This document shows, piece by piece, positions 25,740 through 39,900 of a stretch of 64,000 nucleotides of DNA (its first letter is position 1; each line of letters opens with the position of its first letter). Below the pieces are notes generated by a model. The model saw only the letters and a program-made list of their open reading frames with translations, ran no database searches and had not been told where the DNA came from. The stretch lies in contig NC_067204.1 in the NCBI RefSeq assembly GCF_026262505.1, forward strand, positions 62,001 to 126,000, read 5' to 3'. The translations under genes and the position numbers were made by a program. The DNA comes from Trichomonas vaginalis G3 (taxonomy: Eukaryota; Parabasalia; Trichomonadida; Trichomonadidae).

Positions 25740-28700
25740 ACATAAATAATAATAATACATATATATATAACATATATATAAATATATACAATATAAATAT
25801 ATACATAATATAAATATATACATATATAAATATATACATATATAAATATATACATATATAAATATAACATATATAAAAATAACATATATAAATATATACA
25901 TATATAAAATATATTACATATATAAATATATACATAATACAATATAACATATATAAATATACATATATAAATATACATATATAAATATACATATATAAAT
26001 AACATATATAAATATACATATATAATATACATATATAAATATACATATATAAAATATATACATATATAAATATACATATATAAATATAACATATATAAAT
26101 ATAACATATAAAATATACATATATAATATATACATATATAAATATATACATATATAAATAATACATATAAATATATACATATATAAATATATACATATAT
26201 AAATTATATACATATATAAATATATACATATATAAATATACATATAATAAAATATATACATATATACAATATTATACATATAAATATATACATATATTAA
26301 ATATATACATATATAAATATATACATATATTAAATATATACATAATAAATATATACATATATAAATATATACATATATAAAATATAACATATATAAATAT
26401 ATACATATATAAAATATATACATATATAAATATAATACATATATAAATATATACATATTATAAATATATACATATATAAATATATACATATATAAATATA
26501 TACATATATAAATATACTACATATATAATATATACATATATAAAATATATACATAATAAATATATACAAATATAAATATACATATATAAAATACAATAAT
26601 AATACATATATAATATATAATATATCATATATAATATAAATATATAAATATATACATATATAAATATATACAATATATAAATATATACATATATAATATA
26701 TACATATATAAATAATTATAACATATATAAATATAAACATAATATTTAAAAAAAATATATAATATAATATAAATATATACAATATAAAATATATACATAT
26801 ATAAATATATACATATATAAATATATACATATATATAAAATATATACATATATAAATATATACATATATAAATATATACATATATAAATATATACATATA
26901 TAAAATATATACATATATATAAACTATATACATATATAAATATATATACAGATTATAATAAAATATATACATATAAATATATCATTATATAAATATATAC
27001 ATATATAAATATATACATATATAAATATATACATATATAAATATAACATATATAAATATTTACAATATTATAAATATATACATATAATAAAAATACATAT
27101 ATAAATATATACATATATAAATATATTACATATATAAATATATAACATATATAAATATACATATATAATATAACATATATAAATATATACATATATAAAT
27201 ATATACATATATAAAATAATATACATAAATATAAAATATACATATATAAATATATACATATATAAATATATACATATATAAATATATACATATATAAATA
27301 TAACATATATAAATATAACATATATAAATATATTTACATATATAAATATATTACATATATAAAATATACATATAAAATATATACAATATATAAATATATA
27401 CATATATAAATATAACATATATAAATATATACATAATATAAATATATACATATATAAATATACTACATATATAAATAATACAAATAAATATATTACATAT
27501 ATAAATATATACATATAATAAAATACATATATAAAATATTACATATATAAATATATAATACTATAAATATATAACATATATAATATATACATATATAAAA
27601 TATATACAATATATATAATATATACATATATATAAATATAACATTATTATAAATATATACATATATAAATATATTACATATATACAATATTATACATATA
27701 TAAATAATATACATATATAAATATATACATATATAAATATATACATATATAAATATTTACATATATAATAATATACATATATAAATATATACATATATAA
27801 ATATTATACAAATATAAAAATATAGTACATATATAAATACTATACATATATAAATAACATATATAAATATAATACATATATAATATACATATATAAATAT
27901 ATACATATATAAAATATATACATATATAAATATATACATATTATAAATAACATAATATAAAATATATACATATATATAATATACATATATAAATATTACT
28001 ACATATATAAATATATACATATATAAATATATACATATATAAATATATACATATATAAAATATATACATATATAAATATACATATATAAAATATATACAT
28101 ATATAAATATTTATACATATATAAATATATACATATATAATATATACATATATAAATTATTATAACATATATAAATATATACATATATAAAATATATACA
28201 TATATAAATATATTACATATATATAAATATATATACATATATAAATATACTATATAAATATATACATATATAAAATATATTACATATATAAATATATACA
28301 TATATAAATTATATACATATATAAATATATACATATATAAAATATTTATACATATATAAATATATACATATATAAATATATACATATATTAAAATATATA
28401 CATATATAAATATATACATATATAAATATATACATATATAAAATATATACATATATAAATATATACATATATAAATATATTACATATATAAATATATACA
28501 TATATTAAATATAACATATATAAATATATACATATATAAATATATACATATATAAATATATACATATATAAATATACATATCATAAATATATACATATAT
28601 AATACTATACATAATAAATATATACATATATAAAATATACATATATAAATATATACATATATAAATATATACATATATTTAAATATATACATAATATAAA

Positions 28701-28816
28701 TATATACATATTATAAAATTACATATAAATATATACATATAATATATACATATATACATATATATACATAGATAATATATACATATATAAATATATACAT
28801 ATATAAATATATGTGT
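25740..28816. repeat. AT microsatellite, about 16 bp unit
   Basis: About 3.1 kb of imperfect TATAAATATATACATA units. Single-base insertions and deletions are very frequent, more than a DNA with this order would show if homogenised, so base-calling errors in the assembly are possible. ORFs over it (Met/Tyr/Ile only) are artefacts. Confidence 0.95.
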
Positions 28817-30079
28817 TTAAACAGAAAATTCATCAAAAGTGACACCTCAGAAAAGCTAAAATATTGAATTTTTGGAACTTTTGATAGAGCACGTTTTTAA
28901 ATATTAATTAAATAAATGTATATTTGTTAAAGATTCTTTTTTAATAAAAAAAATAAAATTTTGAAGAAGAACACAAAATCTTCTGAAAAATAATATCACA
29001 TAAACTATATATTATTTCTAATATATAACTATTTTATATAAAAATCAAATTCAATGATCTTAAAAGCGAAGGATAAACCTCAAAATTTACGAATATAATG
29101 AGTGGGAATATAATGTTTATCTATCATAAAACCATATGAAAAAATACAATTTTTGCTTTACGCCTAATTTTTGACGACAATTAGCAAAAAATGTTAAATG
29201 TTAACACTCATCCATTTGAATATGAAAAATAAAATTGACTTTGATTAAATTTTTATTTATCATGCAATTCTTCTTGCGACCAAAGATTTGAATAAAATTT
29301 TCAAAAAATAAGATAGCTTAAAAAAAATAATTATACGGTAGTGTTTACTAATAGATGAATAGTATATAAATTCTATTAAAATGGATTTGATCCAAAAAAA
29401 ATATAAAACAAAAATAATTGTTATAATTTAAATGAAGAAGTAATTTAAAAACGATTTTATTTATGATTCAAATTTTATATATTTTTTTGGATCAAATCCA
29501 TTTTAATAGAATTTATATACTATTCATCTATTAGTAAACACTACCGTATATTATTTTTTAAGCTATCTATTTTTTGAACTTTTATTCAAATCTTTGGTCG
29601 CAAGAAGAATTGCATGAAAATAAAAACATTTAATCAAAGTCAATTTTTATTTTTCATATTCAAAATGGACTGAGTGTTAACATTTAACATTTTTTTGCTA
29701 ATTGTCGTCAAAAATTAGGGCGTTAAAAGCAAAAATTGATATTTCATATGGTTTTTATGATAGATAAACATTATATTCCCACTCATTATATTCGTAAATT
29801 TTGGTTTATCCTTCGTTTAAGAAATTTTTCCATTGAAAATTTTGATTTTTTAATATAAAATAGTTATATATTAGAAAATAATATGAGTTTATGTGATATT
29901 ATTTTTCAGAAGATTTCATTCTATATGCCTATTGAAAAGTACTCTCAAAACTAACTTTTTCCTAATTATAATTAAATCTAGAATATGTATTATGCTTAGT
30001 ATTATTTCATTTTTCTCATTCAATTTAGAATTTACAAATGTCCAAAAAATTGAGAGCTGTCACTTGATGAATTCTGTTT
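28817..30079. mobile_element. Foldback-type element, copy 2 (about 1.26 kb), inside the microsatellite
   Basis: The same element as 17235-18474, in the opposite orientation: it starts AAACAGAAAATTCATCAAAA and ends with the inverse of the other copy's start. It has the same long inverted arms. It is flanked on both sides by AT microsatellite, but of a different unit length left (16 bp) and right (14 bp). Small indels relative to copy 1 are scattered. Confidence 0.85.
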
Positions 30080-31695
30080 ATTAACAATACATATATATAT
30101 ATAATATATAAATATATACATATATAAATATATACATATATAAATATACACATATAAATACTACCACATATATAAATACTACATATAAAATATACATATA
30201 TAAAATATACTATAATATACATATATAAATATACAATAATATACATATATAAATATACATATATATAATATAAAATATACTATATAACATATATAAATAT
30301 ACATATATAAATATACATATATAAATATACATATATAATATACAAATATATACATATATAAATATACAATATAAATATACATATATAAATATATAACATA
30401 TATATACATATATAAATATACATATATAAATATATACAATATATAAATATACATTATATAAATTATACATATATAAATATACATATATAAAATATACAAT
30501 AAATATACAATATAAATATACATAATATACAATTATACATATATAAATATACATATATATATAATAATAATATACTATATAAATATACAACTATATAATA
30601 CAATATAAATACATATAATAATAATATATTAATATATACATATATAAATATACAATATAAATATACATATATAAATATACCAATATAAATATACATATAT
30701 AAATATACATATATATACATATTAAATATACATATATAAATATACATTATAATATAATATATAAATATACATATATAAATATACATATATAAATATACAT
30801 ATTATAAATATACATATATAAATATACATAATATATACATAATATCAATATTAAAATATCTATAAATACATATAATATATAAATATACATATATAAATAT
30901 ACAATATAAATATACATATATAAAAACATATATAAATATATAAAACATATATAAATATACATATAAAATATACTATATAAATATACATATATAAATATAC
31001 AATATAAATATAACATAATAAATATACATATATAAATATACATTATATAAATATACATATATAAATAATACATATATAATATACATTATATAAACATACA
31101 TATATAAATTACAATATAAAATATACATATATAAATATACCATATATTAAATATACATATATAAATATAAAATATATAAATATACATATATAAATATTAC
31201 ATATATAAATATAAGTATATAATATTACATATATAAATATACATATATAAATATACATATATAAATATACATAATATAAATATAACATATAAAATATACA
31301 TATATAAATATACATATATAATATACATAATAAATATACATATATAAAATATACATATATATAAATATTACATATATAAATATAATATATAAAATACATA
31401 TATAAATATACATATATAAATAACAATATAAAATACATATTATAATAAATATAACATATATAAAATATACATATATAAATTATACATATATAAATATACA
31501 TATATAAATATACATTATATAAATATACATATATAAATATACATAATATAAAAATACATATATAATAATATACATATATTAAAATGATTTACATATATAA
31601 ATATACATATATAATAAATATACATTAATATATAATTATACATATATAAATATACATATATAAATATACATACATAAATATACATATATAAATAT
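30080..31695. repeat. AT microsatellite, about 14 bp unit
   Basis: About 1.6 kb of TATAAATATACATA units with many small indels. The unit is two bases shorter than in the array left of the foldback element. Confidence 0.95.
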
Positions 31696-31734
31696 GTGTT
31701 GGAAATTAGGTTAAGTTTCCACTTTGTCGAAATT

Positions 31735-32460
31735 CTACCACACTCTTCATTACTTGAATTTTAAAATGTTTGTTTTACACTGATAATCAGCCAAATTTCC
31801 AAATACACATGCATCCAATGTTTCAATTTTTCGAGTTTAATCCAAACACCTTCAGAAATATTGACATTCTGTCTCAAGGCATTCTTTTTTAACTGGGCAA
31901 AAGTAAAACCCAAAATATTTTATGTCAGATTGTGCCACAAGAAATCGAAAATGCGATTAATCAACTCTTTTCCAGAGTTATTCCTTCATTGCGTGTGCAG
32001 TTCATGTAATGAGGCGTTTCAGAAAAAAATTTGAAAGATTATGCAATTTGAGAGTATCAGAACAAATTGATATATAGATACAAAAATAACTATCTTGCAT
32101 ACGGCCAGAAATGGGCCAAGAAAGAATGGATGAACCAACGTTCGAAAAAAATCTGGAAATAGCCGAAAAATTCCCAGAATTTTCAAATACATACAAAATC
32201 AATGTATATCAAAACGCAAGAAAGATGGACAGCCTTCTGAAAGAGAGTGAAAATTTTAGCTCATCACAAATTAAACATTTCAGAATCGATTACAAAAAAA
32301 TTAATATTACTACTTTGGCGCGAACAATTTCATTGAGATTTGATCGATTTGTGATGAAATTAACGATTTTATCGTTCCTTCATTTTATTAACAGAATTTC
32401 TCAAGGATATAAGGCTCAGAGACAAAAATTCCAAAATCCGTTTTGCCATCTGTAAAAAAG
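31735..32460 (+). pseudogene. MULE transposase remnant, core and C-terminal part
   Basis: The beginning (31737-31825) is nearly the same DNA as 24885-24960 (SLLEFKM, then SAKFPNTHA), the MULE core. The reading frame is interrupted several times: there are extra bases in the first 100 bp and stop codons near 31998 and 32077. An open part at 32111-32455 (MGQERMDEPTFEKNLEIAEK) is helical and Lys/Phe-rich, as the C-terminal region of these transposases is. A dead plain DNA transposon. It abuts the truncated receptor-like gene at 32477. Confidence 0.6.
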
Positions 32461-32476
32461 CCAAAAAAAGTCTACA

Positions 32477-33619
32477 TCAGACTGGATACAGAGCAAACAT
32501 AAGGTAGACAAAGTATACTTTTGTGGTTTCCCAGAGAGAATCGGCGATCATCTCTGAAAAATCGCATAAAAGTATAACGTAATGCGTCTGATCGTATTCT
32601 ATCTTAATAGGAATGAGAATTGTGAAGTAGAAGTGGTTTTGGTAGTGAAATGACCGAAGACTAAAATTCTCTTGAGAAACATTGAGTTGAGAGGATATAG
32701 GGCCCCATATGTCACCAGAGAGCTCTTCGATTAATGGATAGTTAAGAATGGCATCTTCCTTCGTTGGTTGTGTCATTCCATTCGTACTCTCAAAAACTAC
32801 TCGTTTGTACTGGTCGAGAAATGTGTATTTGCTTTTATTAATGAGGGCGTAGGTCGCAAAATATTGGTTAAAATGGGTTAAGTTGATTTCTATTTGTGTT
32901 AGAAAGCTTTCGCCTTGGTTTGCTGAGGGAATGCATGCTGAATAGATCAGCGATTTTTGTTCCCCTTCATCAACATAAGTCCATTTCTTAACTGTTTCGC
33001 ATTCTTTAAAATACCTGGAATTTTCGACAATTCCATCGGATTCGCCCATTTCGATGTTGAGATTGCGTCTGAACGTGTATGAGTCATATCGCATGAGTGT
33101 GGAATGCGTTTCATTGATGTTATCTAAAGTATAAAATTTAAAATCTCTTTCTGTGGAATTCCACGTTGTGGTATAATACCGCTTGTTTCCCTCTTGTATT
33201 GATATTGATACTGGAAATGGTTTTATGCTCGAATGAAAATGGTGGAATAATTTGATAAAACAAGTGTATCTATCTATTGGCGACGATAGCATTCTAGTGT
33301 TCACGACAAGCCGAGATATTAATATAACTGCATTTTGGATTTTAGCGAAGTAAGCCTCTGTAATAGATTTTATTTCGATGGATTTCTGTTGAATGTTTTT
33401 GGAAATGAAGTAATTAGACTTTACTTTCCATTTCTCTCTCATGGAATACCATGGATATATGATAAATCCTAGAAAATAAATTACAGTTATTGTAATCGCT
33501 CCGCCATAGAGTAAGTTCAATTTGAGATTGAGATTTGAACGCTTTATGACCGGCGCTGATATCTGCTTTGGCTTCTCGGTGCTTTCAGAAGAACTACTAG
33601 ATTCTTCTCGAGGCGCCAT
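32477..33619 (-). CDS. Membrane receptor-like protein with extracellular sensor domain, C-terminally truncated
   Basis: The start at 33619 (MAPREESSSSSESTEKPK) is preferred over the ATG nine codons upstream, because the initiator-like TCATCAC lies between them. Residues 1-33 are a polar cytoplasmic tail, 35-57 a transmembrane helix (YGGAITITVIYFLGFIIYPW), and about 60-360 an extracellular domain rich in Asn, Tyr and Ser with several N-glycosylation sites (NETH, NLTH, NVSQ, NFS). A second hydrophobic stretch (TKVYFVYLMFALYPV) ends the frame. The layout is that of Trichomonas receptor-type adenylyl/guanylyl cyclases with Cache-like sensors, but no catalytic domain follows: the frame ends where the MULE remnant begins. 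A truncated host gene is likely; the cyclase assignment is inference. Confidence 0.55.
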   Translation of the reverse strand: MAPREESSSSSESTEKPKQISAPVIKRSNLNLKLNLLYGGAITITVIYFLGFIIYPWYSMREKWKVKSNYFISKNIQQKSIEIKSITEAYFAKIQNAVILISRLVVNTRMLSSPIDRYTCFIKLFHHFHSSIKPFPVSISIQEGNKRYYTTTWNSTERDFKFYTLDNINETHSTLMRYDSYTFRRNLNIEMGESDGIVENSRYFKECETVKKWTYVDEGEQKSLIYSACIPSANQGESFLTQIEINLTHFNQYFATYALINKSKYTFLDQYKRVVFESTNGMTQPTKEDAILNYPLIEELSGDIWGPISSQLNVSQENFSLRSFHYQNHFYFTILIPIKIEYDQTHYVILLCDFSEMIADSLWETTKVYFVYLMFALYPV

Positions 33620-33751
33620 TTTGTGATGATTTTCTGAGTCTCTCAAAAATAAATAAACTATTGAATTTTATTTCATATCATTAATGGTTTTTATGTATTA
33701 TTTTAATAGATGACTTTAAATTTCATTATGTTAACAACCGAAATTCTACAC

Positions 33752-33915
33752 GGAAAAAAGAAATTTGGAAAGAAGAAAAATCAAAAATCGAGATTTAGAC
33801 TCAGCATCAAATGGAGAACAAAATGTTTCTTCATATGAAGGGAAAAAATTTTCTTGTGAACAAATAGAGTTTTTAAAATTTTATTGTATGTAATGAAATA
33901 AACAATATTAAAAAA
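33752..33915 (+). repeat. Direct repeat, left copy, next to the minisatellite
   Basis: About 160 bp, including ATCGAGATTTAGACTCAGCA and GTTTCTTCATATGAAGG, nearly identical to 43913-44076. The left copy touches the first minisatellite unit. The two copies lie on either side of the array in the same orientation. Confidence 0.9.
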
Positions 33916-33916
33916 T

Positions 33917-36900
33917 TTGAGAGGGGTGGTTGATGGAAAGATGGATGAGAGGGTGTGGAAGGGAAGGGTGTTTTGTGTGCGTATGAGTTGGGTGGTTGCC
34001 TTGGGAAAGGATGGGATGAGAGGGTTTGGGATGTTGGTGAGAAAGGATGGATGAGAGGGGTGTGAAGGGAAGGTGTTTTGTGTGCGTATGAGTTGGGTGG
34101 TTGCCTTGGGAAAGGATGGGATGAGAGGGGTGTGGAAGGAAGGGTGTTTTGTGTGCTAATGATTGGGTGGGTTGCCTTGGGAAAGGATGGGATGAGAGGG
34201 GTGTGGAAGGGAAGGGTGTTTTGTGTGCGTATGAGTTGGGTGTTGCCTTGGGAAAGATGGTATGAAGTTTGGGGGTGTGAGAAAGGATGGGATGGAGAGA
34301 GGGTGAAGGAAGGGTGTTTGTGTGCGTATGAGTTGGGTGGTTGCCTTGGAAAGGATGGGATGAGAGGGGTGTGGAAGGGAAGGGTGTTTGTGTGCGTATG
34401 AGTTGGTGGTTGCCTTGGAAAGGATGGAGAGAGGGGTGTGGAAGGGAAGGGTGTTTGTGTGCGATGAGTTGGGTGGTTGCCTTGGGAAAGGATGGGATGA
34501 GAGGGTTTGTGTTGGTGAGAAAGGAGGATGAGAGGGTGTAAGGGAAGGGTGTTTTGTGTGCGTATGAGTTGGGTGGTTGCCTTGGAAAGGATGGGATGAG
34601 AGGGTGTGGAAGGGAAGGGTGTTTGTGTGCGTATGAGTTGGTGGTTGCCTTGGGAAAGGATGGGATGAGAGGGTGTGGAAGGGAAGGGTGTTTTGTGTGC
34701 GTATGAGTTGTGGTGCCTTGGGAAGGATGGGATGAGAGTGGGTTTGGGTGGTTGGGAAAGGATGGGATAGAGGGGTGTGGAAGGGAAGGGTGTTTTGTGT
34801 GCGTATGAGTTGGGTGGTTGCCTTGGGAAAGGATGGGATGAGAGGGGTGTGGAAGGGAAGGGTGTTTTGTGTGCGTATGAGTTGGGTGGTTGCCTTGGGA
34901 AAGGATGGGATGAGAGGGGTGTGGAAGGGAAGGGTGTTTTGTGTGCGTATGAGTTGGGTGGTTGCCTTGGGAAAGGATGGGATGAGAGGGTGTGGAAGGG
35001 AAGGGTGTTTTGTGTGCGTATGAGTTGGGTGGTTGCCTTGGGAAAGGATGGGATGAGAGGGGTGTGGAAGGGAAGGGTGTTTTGTGTGCGTATGAGTTGG
35101 GTGGTTGCCTTGGGAAAGGATGGGATGAGAGGGGTGTGGAAGGGAAGGGTGTTTTGTGTGCGTATGAGTTGGGTGGTTGCCTTGGGAAAGGATGGGATGA
35201 GAGGGTGTGGAAGGGAAGGGTGTTTTGTGTGCGTATGAGTTGGGTGGTTGCCTTGGGAAAGGATGGGATGAGAGGGGTGTGGAAGGGAAGGGTGTTTTGT
35301 GTGCGTATGAGTTGGGTGGTTGCCTTGGGAAAGGATGGGATGAGAGGGGTGTGGAAGGGAAGGGTGTTTTGTGTGCGTATGAGTTGGGTGGTTGCCTTGG
35401 GAAAGGATGGGATGAGAGGGGTGTGGAAGGGAAGGGTTTTTTGTGTGCGTATGAGTTGGGTGGTTGCCTTGGGAAAGGATGGGATGAGAGGGGTGTGGAA
35501 GGGAAGGGTGTTTTGTGTGCGTATGAGTTGGGTGGTTGCCTTGGGAAAGGATGGGATGAGAGGGGTGTGGAAGGGAAGGGTGTTTTGTGTGCGTATGAGT
35601 TGGGTGGTTGCCTTGGGAAAGGATGGGATGAGAGGGGTGTGGAAGGGAAGGGTGTTTTGTGTGCGTATGAGTTGGGTGGTTGCCTTGGGAAAGGATGGGA
35701 TGAGAGGGGTGTGGAAGGGAAGGGTGTTTTGTGTGCGTATGAGTTGGGTGGTTGCCTTGGGAAAGGATGGGATGAGAGGGGTGTGGAAGGGAAGGGTGTT
35801 TTGTGTGCGTATGAGTTGGGTGGTTGCCTTGGGAAAGGATGGGATGAGAGGGGTGTGGAAGGGAAGGGTGTTTTGTGTGCGTATGAGTTGGGTGGTTGCC
35901 TTGGGAAAGGATGGGATGAGGGGGGTGTGGGTGGTTGGTGAGAAAGGATGGGATGAGAGGGGTGTGGAAGGGAAGGGTGTTTTGTGTGCGTATGAGTTGG
36001 GTGGTTGCCTTGGGAAAGGATGGGATGAGAGGGGTGTGGAAGGGAAGGTGTTTTGTGTGCGTATGAGTTGGGTGGGTTGCGTTGGGAAAGGATGGGATGA
36101 GAGGGGTGTGGAAGGGAAGGGTGTTTTGTGTGCGTATGAGTTGGGTGGTTGCCTTGGGAAAGGATGGGATGAGAGGGGTTTGGGTGGTTGCCTTGGGAAA
36201 GGATGGGATGAGAGGGGTGTGGAAGGGAAGGGTGTTTTGTGTGCGTATGAGTTGGGTGGTTGCCTTGGGAAAGGATGGGATGAGAGGGGTGTGGAAGGGA
36301 AGGGTGTTTTGTGTGCGTATGAGTTGGGTGGTTGCCTTGGGAAAGGATGGGATGAGAGGGGTGTGGAAGGGAAGGGTGTTTTGTGTGCGTATGAGTTGGG
36401 TGGTTGCCTTGGGAAAGGATGGGATGAGAGGGGTGTGGAAGGGAAGGGTGTTTTGTGTGCGTATGAGTTGGGTGGTTGCCTTGGGAAAGGATGGGATGAG
36501 AGGGGTGTGGAAGGGAAGGGTGTTTTGTGTGCGTATGAGTTGGGTGGTTGCCTTGGGAAAGGATGGGATGAGAGGGGTGTGGAAGGGAAGGGTGTTTTGT
36601 GTGCGTATGAGTTGGGTGGTTGCCTTGGGAAAGGATGGGATGAGAGGGGTGTGGAAGGGAAGGGTGTTTTGTGTGCGTATGAGTTGGGTGGTTGCCTTGG
36701 GAAAGGATGGGATGAGAGGGGTGTGGAAGGGAAGGGTGTTTTGTGTGCGTATGAGTTGGGTGGTTGCCTTGGGAAAGGATGGGATGAGAGGGGTGTGGAA
36801 GGGAAGGGTGTTTTGTGTGCGTATGAGTTGGGTGGTTGCCTTGGGAAAGGATGGGATGAGAGGGGTGTGGAAGGGAAGGGTGTTTTGTGTGCGTATGAGT

Positions 36901-39900
36901 TGGGTGGTTGCCTTGGGAAAGGATGGGATGAGAGGGGTGTGGAAGGGAAGGGTGTTTTGTGTGCGTATGAGTTGGGTGGTTGCCTTGGGAAAGGATGGGA
37001 TGAGAGGGGTGTGGAAGGGAAGGGTGTTTTGTGTGCGTATGAGTTGGGTGGTTGCCTTGGGAAAGGATGGGATGAGAGGGGTGTGGAAGGGAAGGGTGTT
37101 TTGTGTGCGTATGAGTTGGGTGGTTGCCTTGGGAAAGGATGGGATGAGAGGGGTGTGGAAGGGAAGGGTGTTTTGTGTGCGTATGAGTTGGGTGGTTGCC
37201 TTGGGAAAGGATGGGATGAGAGGGGTGTGGAAGGGAAGGGTGTTTTGTGTGCGTATGAGTTGGGTGGTTGCCTTGGGAAAGGATGGGATGAGAGGGGTGT
37301 GGAAGGGAAGGGTGTTTTGTGTGCGTATGAGTTGGGTGGTTGCCTTGGGAAAGGATGGGATGAGAGGGGTGTGGAAGGGAAGGGTGTTTTGTGTGCGTAT
37401 GAGTTGGGTGGTTGCCTTGGGAAAGGATGGGATGAGAGGGTGTGGAAGGGAAGGGTGTTTTGTGTGCGTATGAGTTGGGTGGTTGCCTTGGGAAAGGATG
37501 GGATGAGAGGGGTGTGGAAGGGAAGGGTGTTTTGTGTGCGTATGAGTTGGGTGGTTGCCTTGGGAAAGGATGGGATGAGAGGGGTGTGGAAGGGAAGGGT
37601 GTTTTGTGTGCGTATGAGTTGGGTGGTTGCCTTGGGAAAGGATGGGATGAGAGGGGTGTGGAAGGGAAGGGTGTTTTGTGTGCGTATGAGTTGGGTGGTT
37701 GCCTTGGGAAAGGATGGGATGAGAGGGGTGTGGAAGGGAAGGGTGTTTTGTGTGCGTATGAGTTGGGTGGTTGCCTTGGGAAAGGATGGGATGAGAGGGG
37801 TGTGGAAGGGAAGGGTGTTTTGTGTGCGTATGAGTTGGGTGGTTGCCTTGGGAAAGGATGGGATGAGAGGGGTGTGGAAGGGAAGGGTGTTTGTGTGCGT
37901 ATGAGTTGGGTGGTTGCCTTGGGAAAGGATGGGATGAGAGGGGTGTGGAAGGGAAGGGTGTTTTGTGTGCGTATGAGTTGGGTGGTTGCCTTGGGAAAGG
38001 ATGGGATGAGAGGGGTGTGGAAGGGAAGGTGTTTTGTGTGCGTATGAGTTGGGTGGTTGCCTTGGGAAAGGATGGGATGAGAGGGGTGTGGAAGGGAAGG
38101 GTGTTTTGTGTGCGTATGAGTTGGGTGGTTGCCTTGGGAAAGGATGGGATGAGAGGGGTGTGGAAGGGAAGGGTGTTTTGTGTGCGTATGAGTTGGGTGG
38201 TTGCCTTGGGAAAGGATGGGATGAGAGGGGTGTGGAAGGGAAGGGTGTTTTGTGTGCGTATGAGTTGGGTGGTTGCCTTGGGAAAGGATGGGATGAGAGG
38301 GGTGTGGAAGGGAAGGGTGTTTTGTGTGCGTATGAGTTGGGTGGTTGCCTTGGGAAAGGATGGGATGAGAGGGGTGTGGAAGGGAAGGGTGTTTTTGTGC
38401 GTATGAGTTGGGTGGTTGCCTTGGGAAAGGATGGGATGAGAGGGGTGTGGAAGGGAAGGGTGTTTTGTGTGCGTATGAGTTGGGTGGTTGCCTTGGGAAA
38501 GGATGGGATGAGAGGGGTGTGGAAGGGAAGGGTGTTTTGTGTGCGTATGAGTTGGGTGGTTGCCTTGGGAAAGGATGGGATGAGAGGGGTGTGGAAGGGA
38601 AGGGTGTTTTGTGTGCGTATGAGTTGGGTGGTTGCCTTGGGAAAGGATGGGATGAGAGGGGTGTGGAAGGGAAGGGTGTTTTGTGTGCGTATGAGTTGGG
38701 TGGTTGCCTTGGGAAAGGATGGGATGAGAGGGGTGTGGAAGGGAAGGGTGTTTTGTGTGCGTATGAGTTGGGTGGTTGCCTTGGGAAAGGATGGGATGAG
38801 AGGGGTGTGGAAGGGAAGGGTGTTTTGTGTGCGTATGAGTTGGGTGGTTGCCTTGGGAAAGGATGGATGAGAGGGGTGTGGAAGGGAAGGGTGTTTTGTG
38901 TGCGTATGAGTTGGGTGGTTGCCTTGGGAAAGGATGGGATGAGAGGGGTGTGGAAGGGAAGGGTGTTTTGTGTGCGTATGAGTTGGGTGGTTGCCTTGGG
39001 AAAGGATGGGATGAGAGGGGTGTGGAAGGGAAGGGTGTTTTGTGTGCGTATGAGTTGGGTGGTTGCCTTGGGAAAGGATGGGATGAGAGGGGTGTGGAAG
39101 GGAAGGGTGTTTTGTGTGCGTATGAGTTGGGTGGTTGCCTTGGGAAAGGATGGGATGAGAGGGGTGTGGAAGGGAAGGGTGTTTTGTGTGCGTATGAGTT
39201 GGGTGTTGCCTTGGGAAAGGATGGGATGAGAGGGGTGTGGAAGGGAAGGGTGTTTTGTGTGCGTATGAGTTGGGTGGTTGCCTTGGGAAAGGATGGGATG
39301 AGAGGGTGTGGAAGGGAAGGGTGTTTTGTGTGCGTATGAGTTGGGTGGTTGCCTTGGGAAAGGATGGGATGAGAGGGGTGTGGAAGGGAAGGGTGTTTTG
39401 TGTGCGTATGAGTTGGGTGGTGTGGGGAAGGATGGGATGAGAGGGGTGTGGAAGGGAAGGGTGTTTTGTGTGCGTATGAGTTGGGTGGTTGCCTTGGGAA
39501 AGGATGGGATGAGAGGGGTGTGGAAGGGAAGGGTGTTTTGTGTGCGTATGAGTTGGGTGGTTGCCTTGGGAAAGGATGGGATGAGAGGGGTGTGGAAGGG
39601 AAGGGTGTTTTGTGTGCGTATGAGTTGGGTGGTTGCCTTGGGAAAGGATGGGATGAGAGGGTGTGGAAGGGAAGGTGTTTTGTGTGCGTATGAGTTGGGT
39701 GGTTGCCTTGGGAAAGGATGGGATGAGAGGGGTGTGGAAGGGTGTGGGAAGGGTGTTTTGTGTGCGTATGAGTTGGGTGGTTGCCTTGGGAAAGGATGGG
39801 ATGAGAGGGGTGTGGAAGGGAAGGGTGTTTTGTGTGCGTATGAGTTGGGTGGTTGCCTTGGGAAAGGATGGGATGAGAGGGGTGTGGAAGGGAAGGGTGT

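Noticed and set aside
25709-31501. Many Met/Tyr/Ile/Cys-only ORFs in the AT microsatellites
   Set aside because: They are translations of TATACATA-type units without any protein-like composition.
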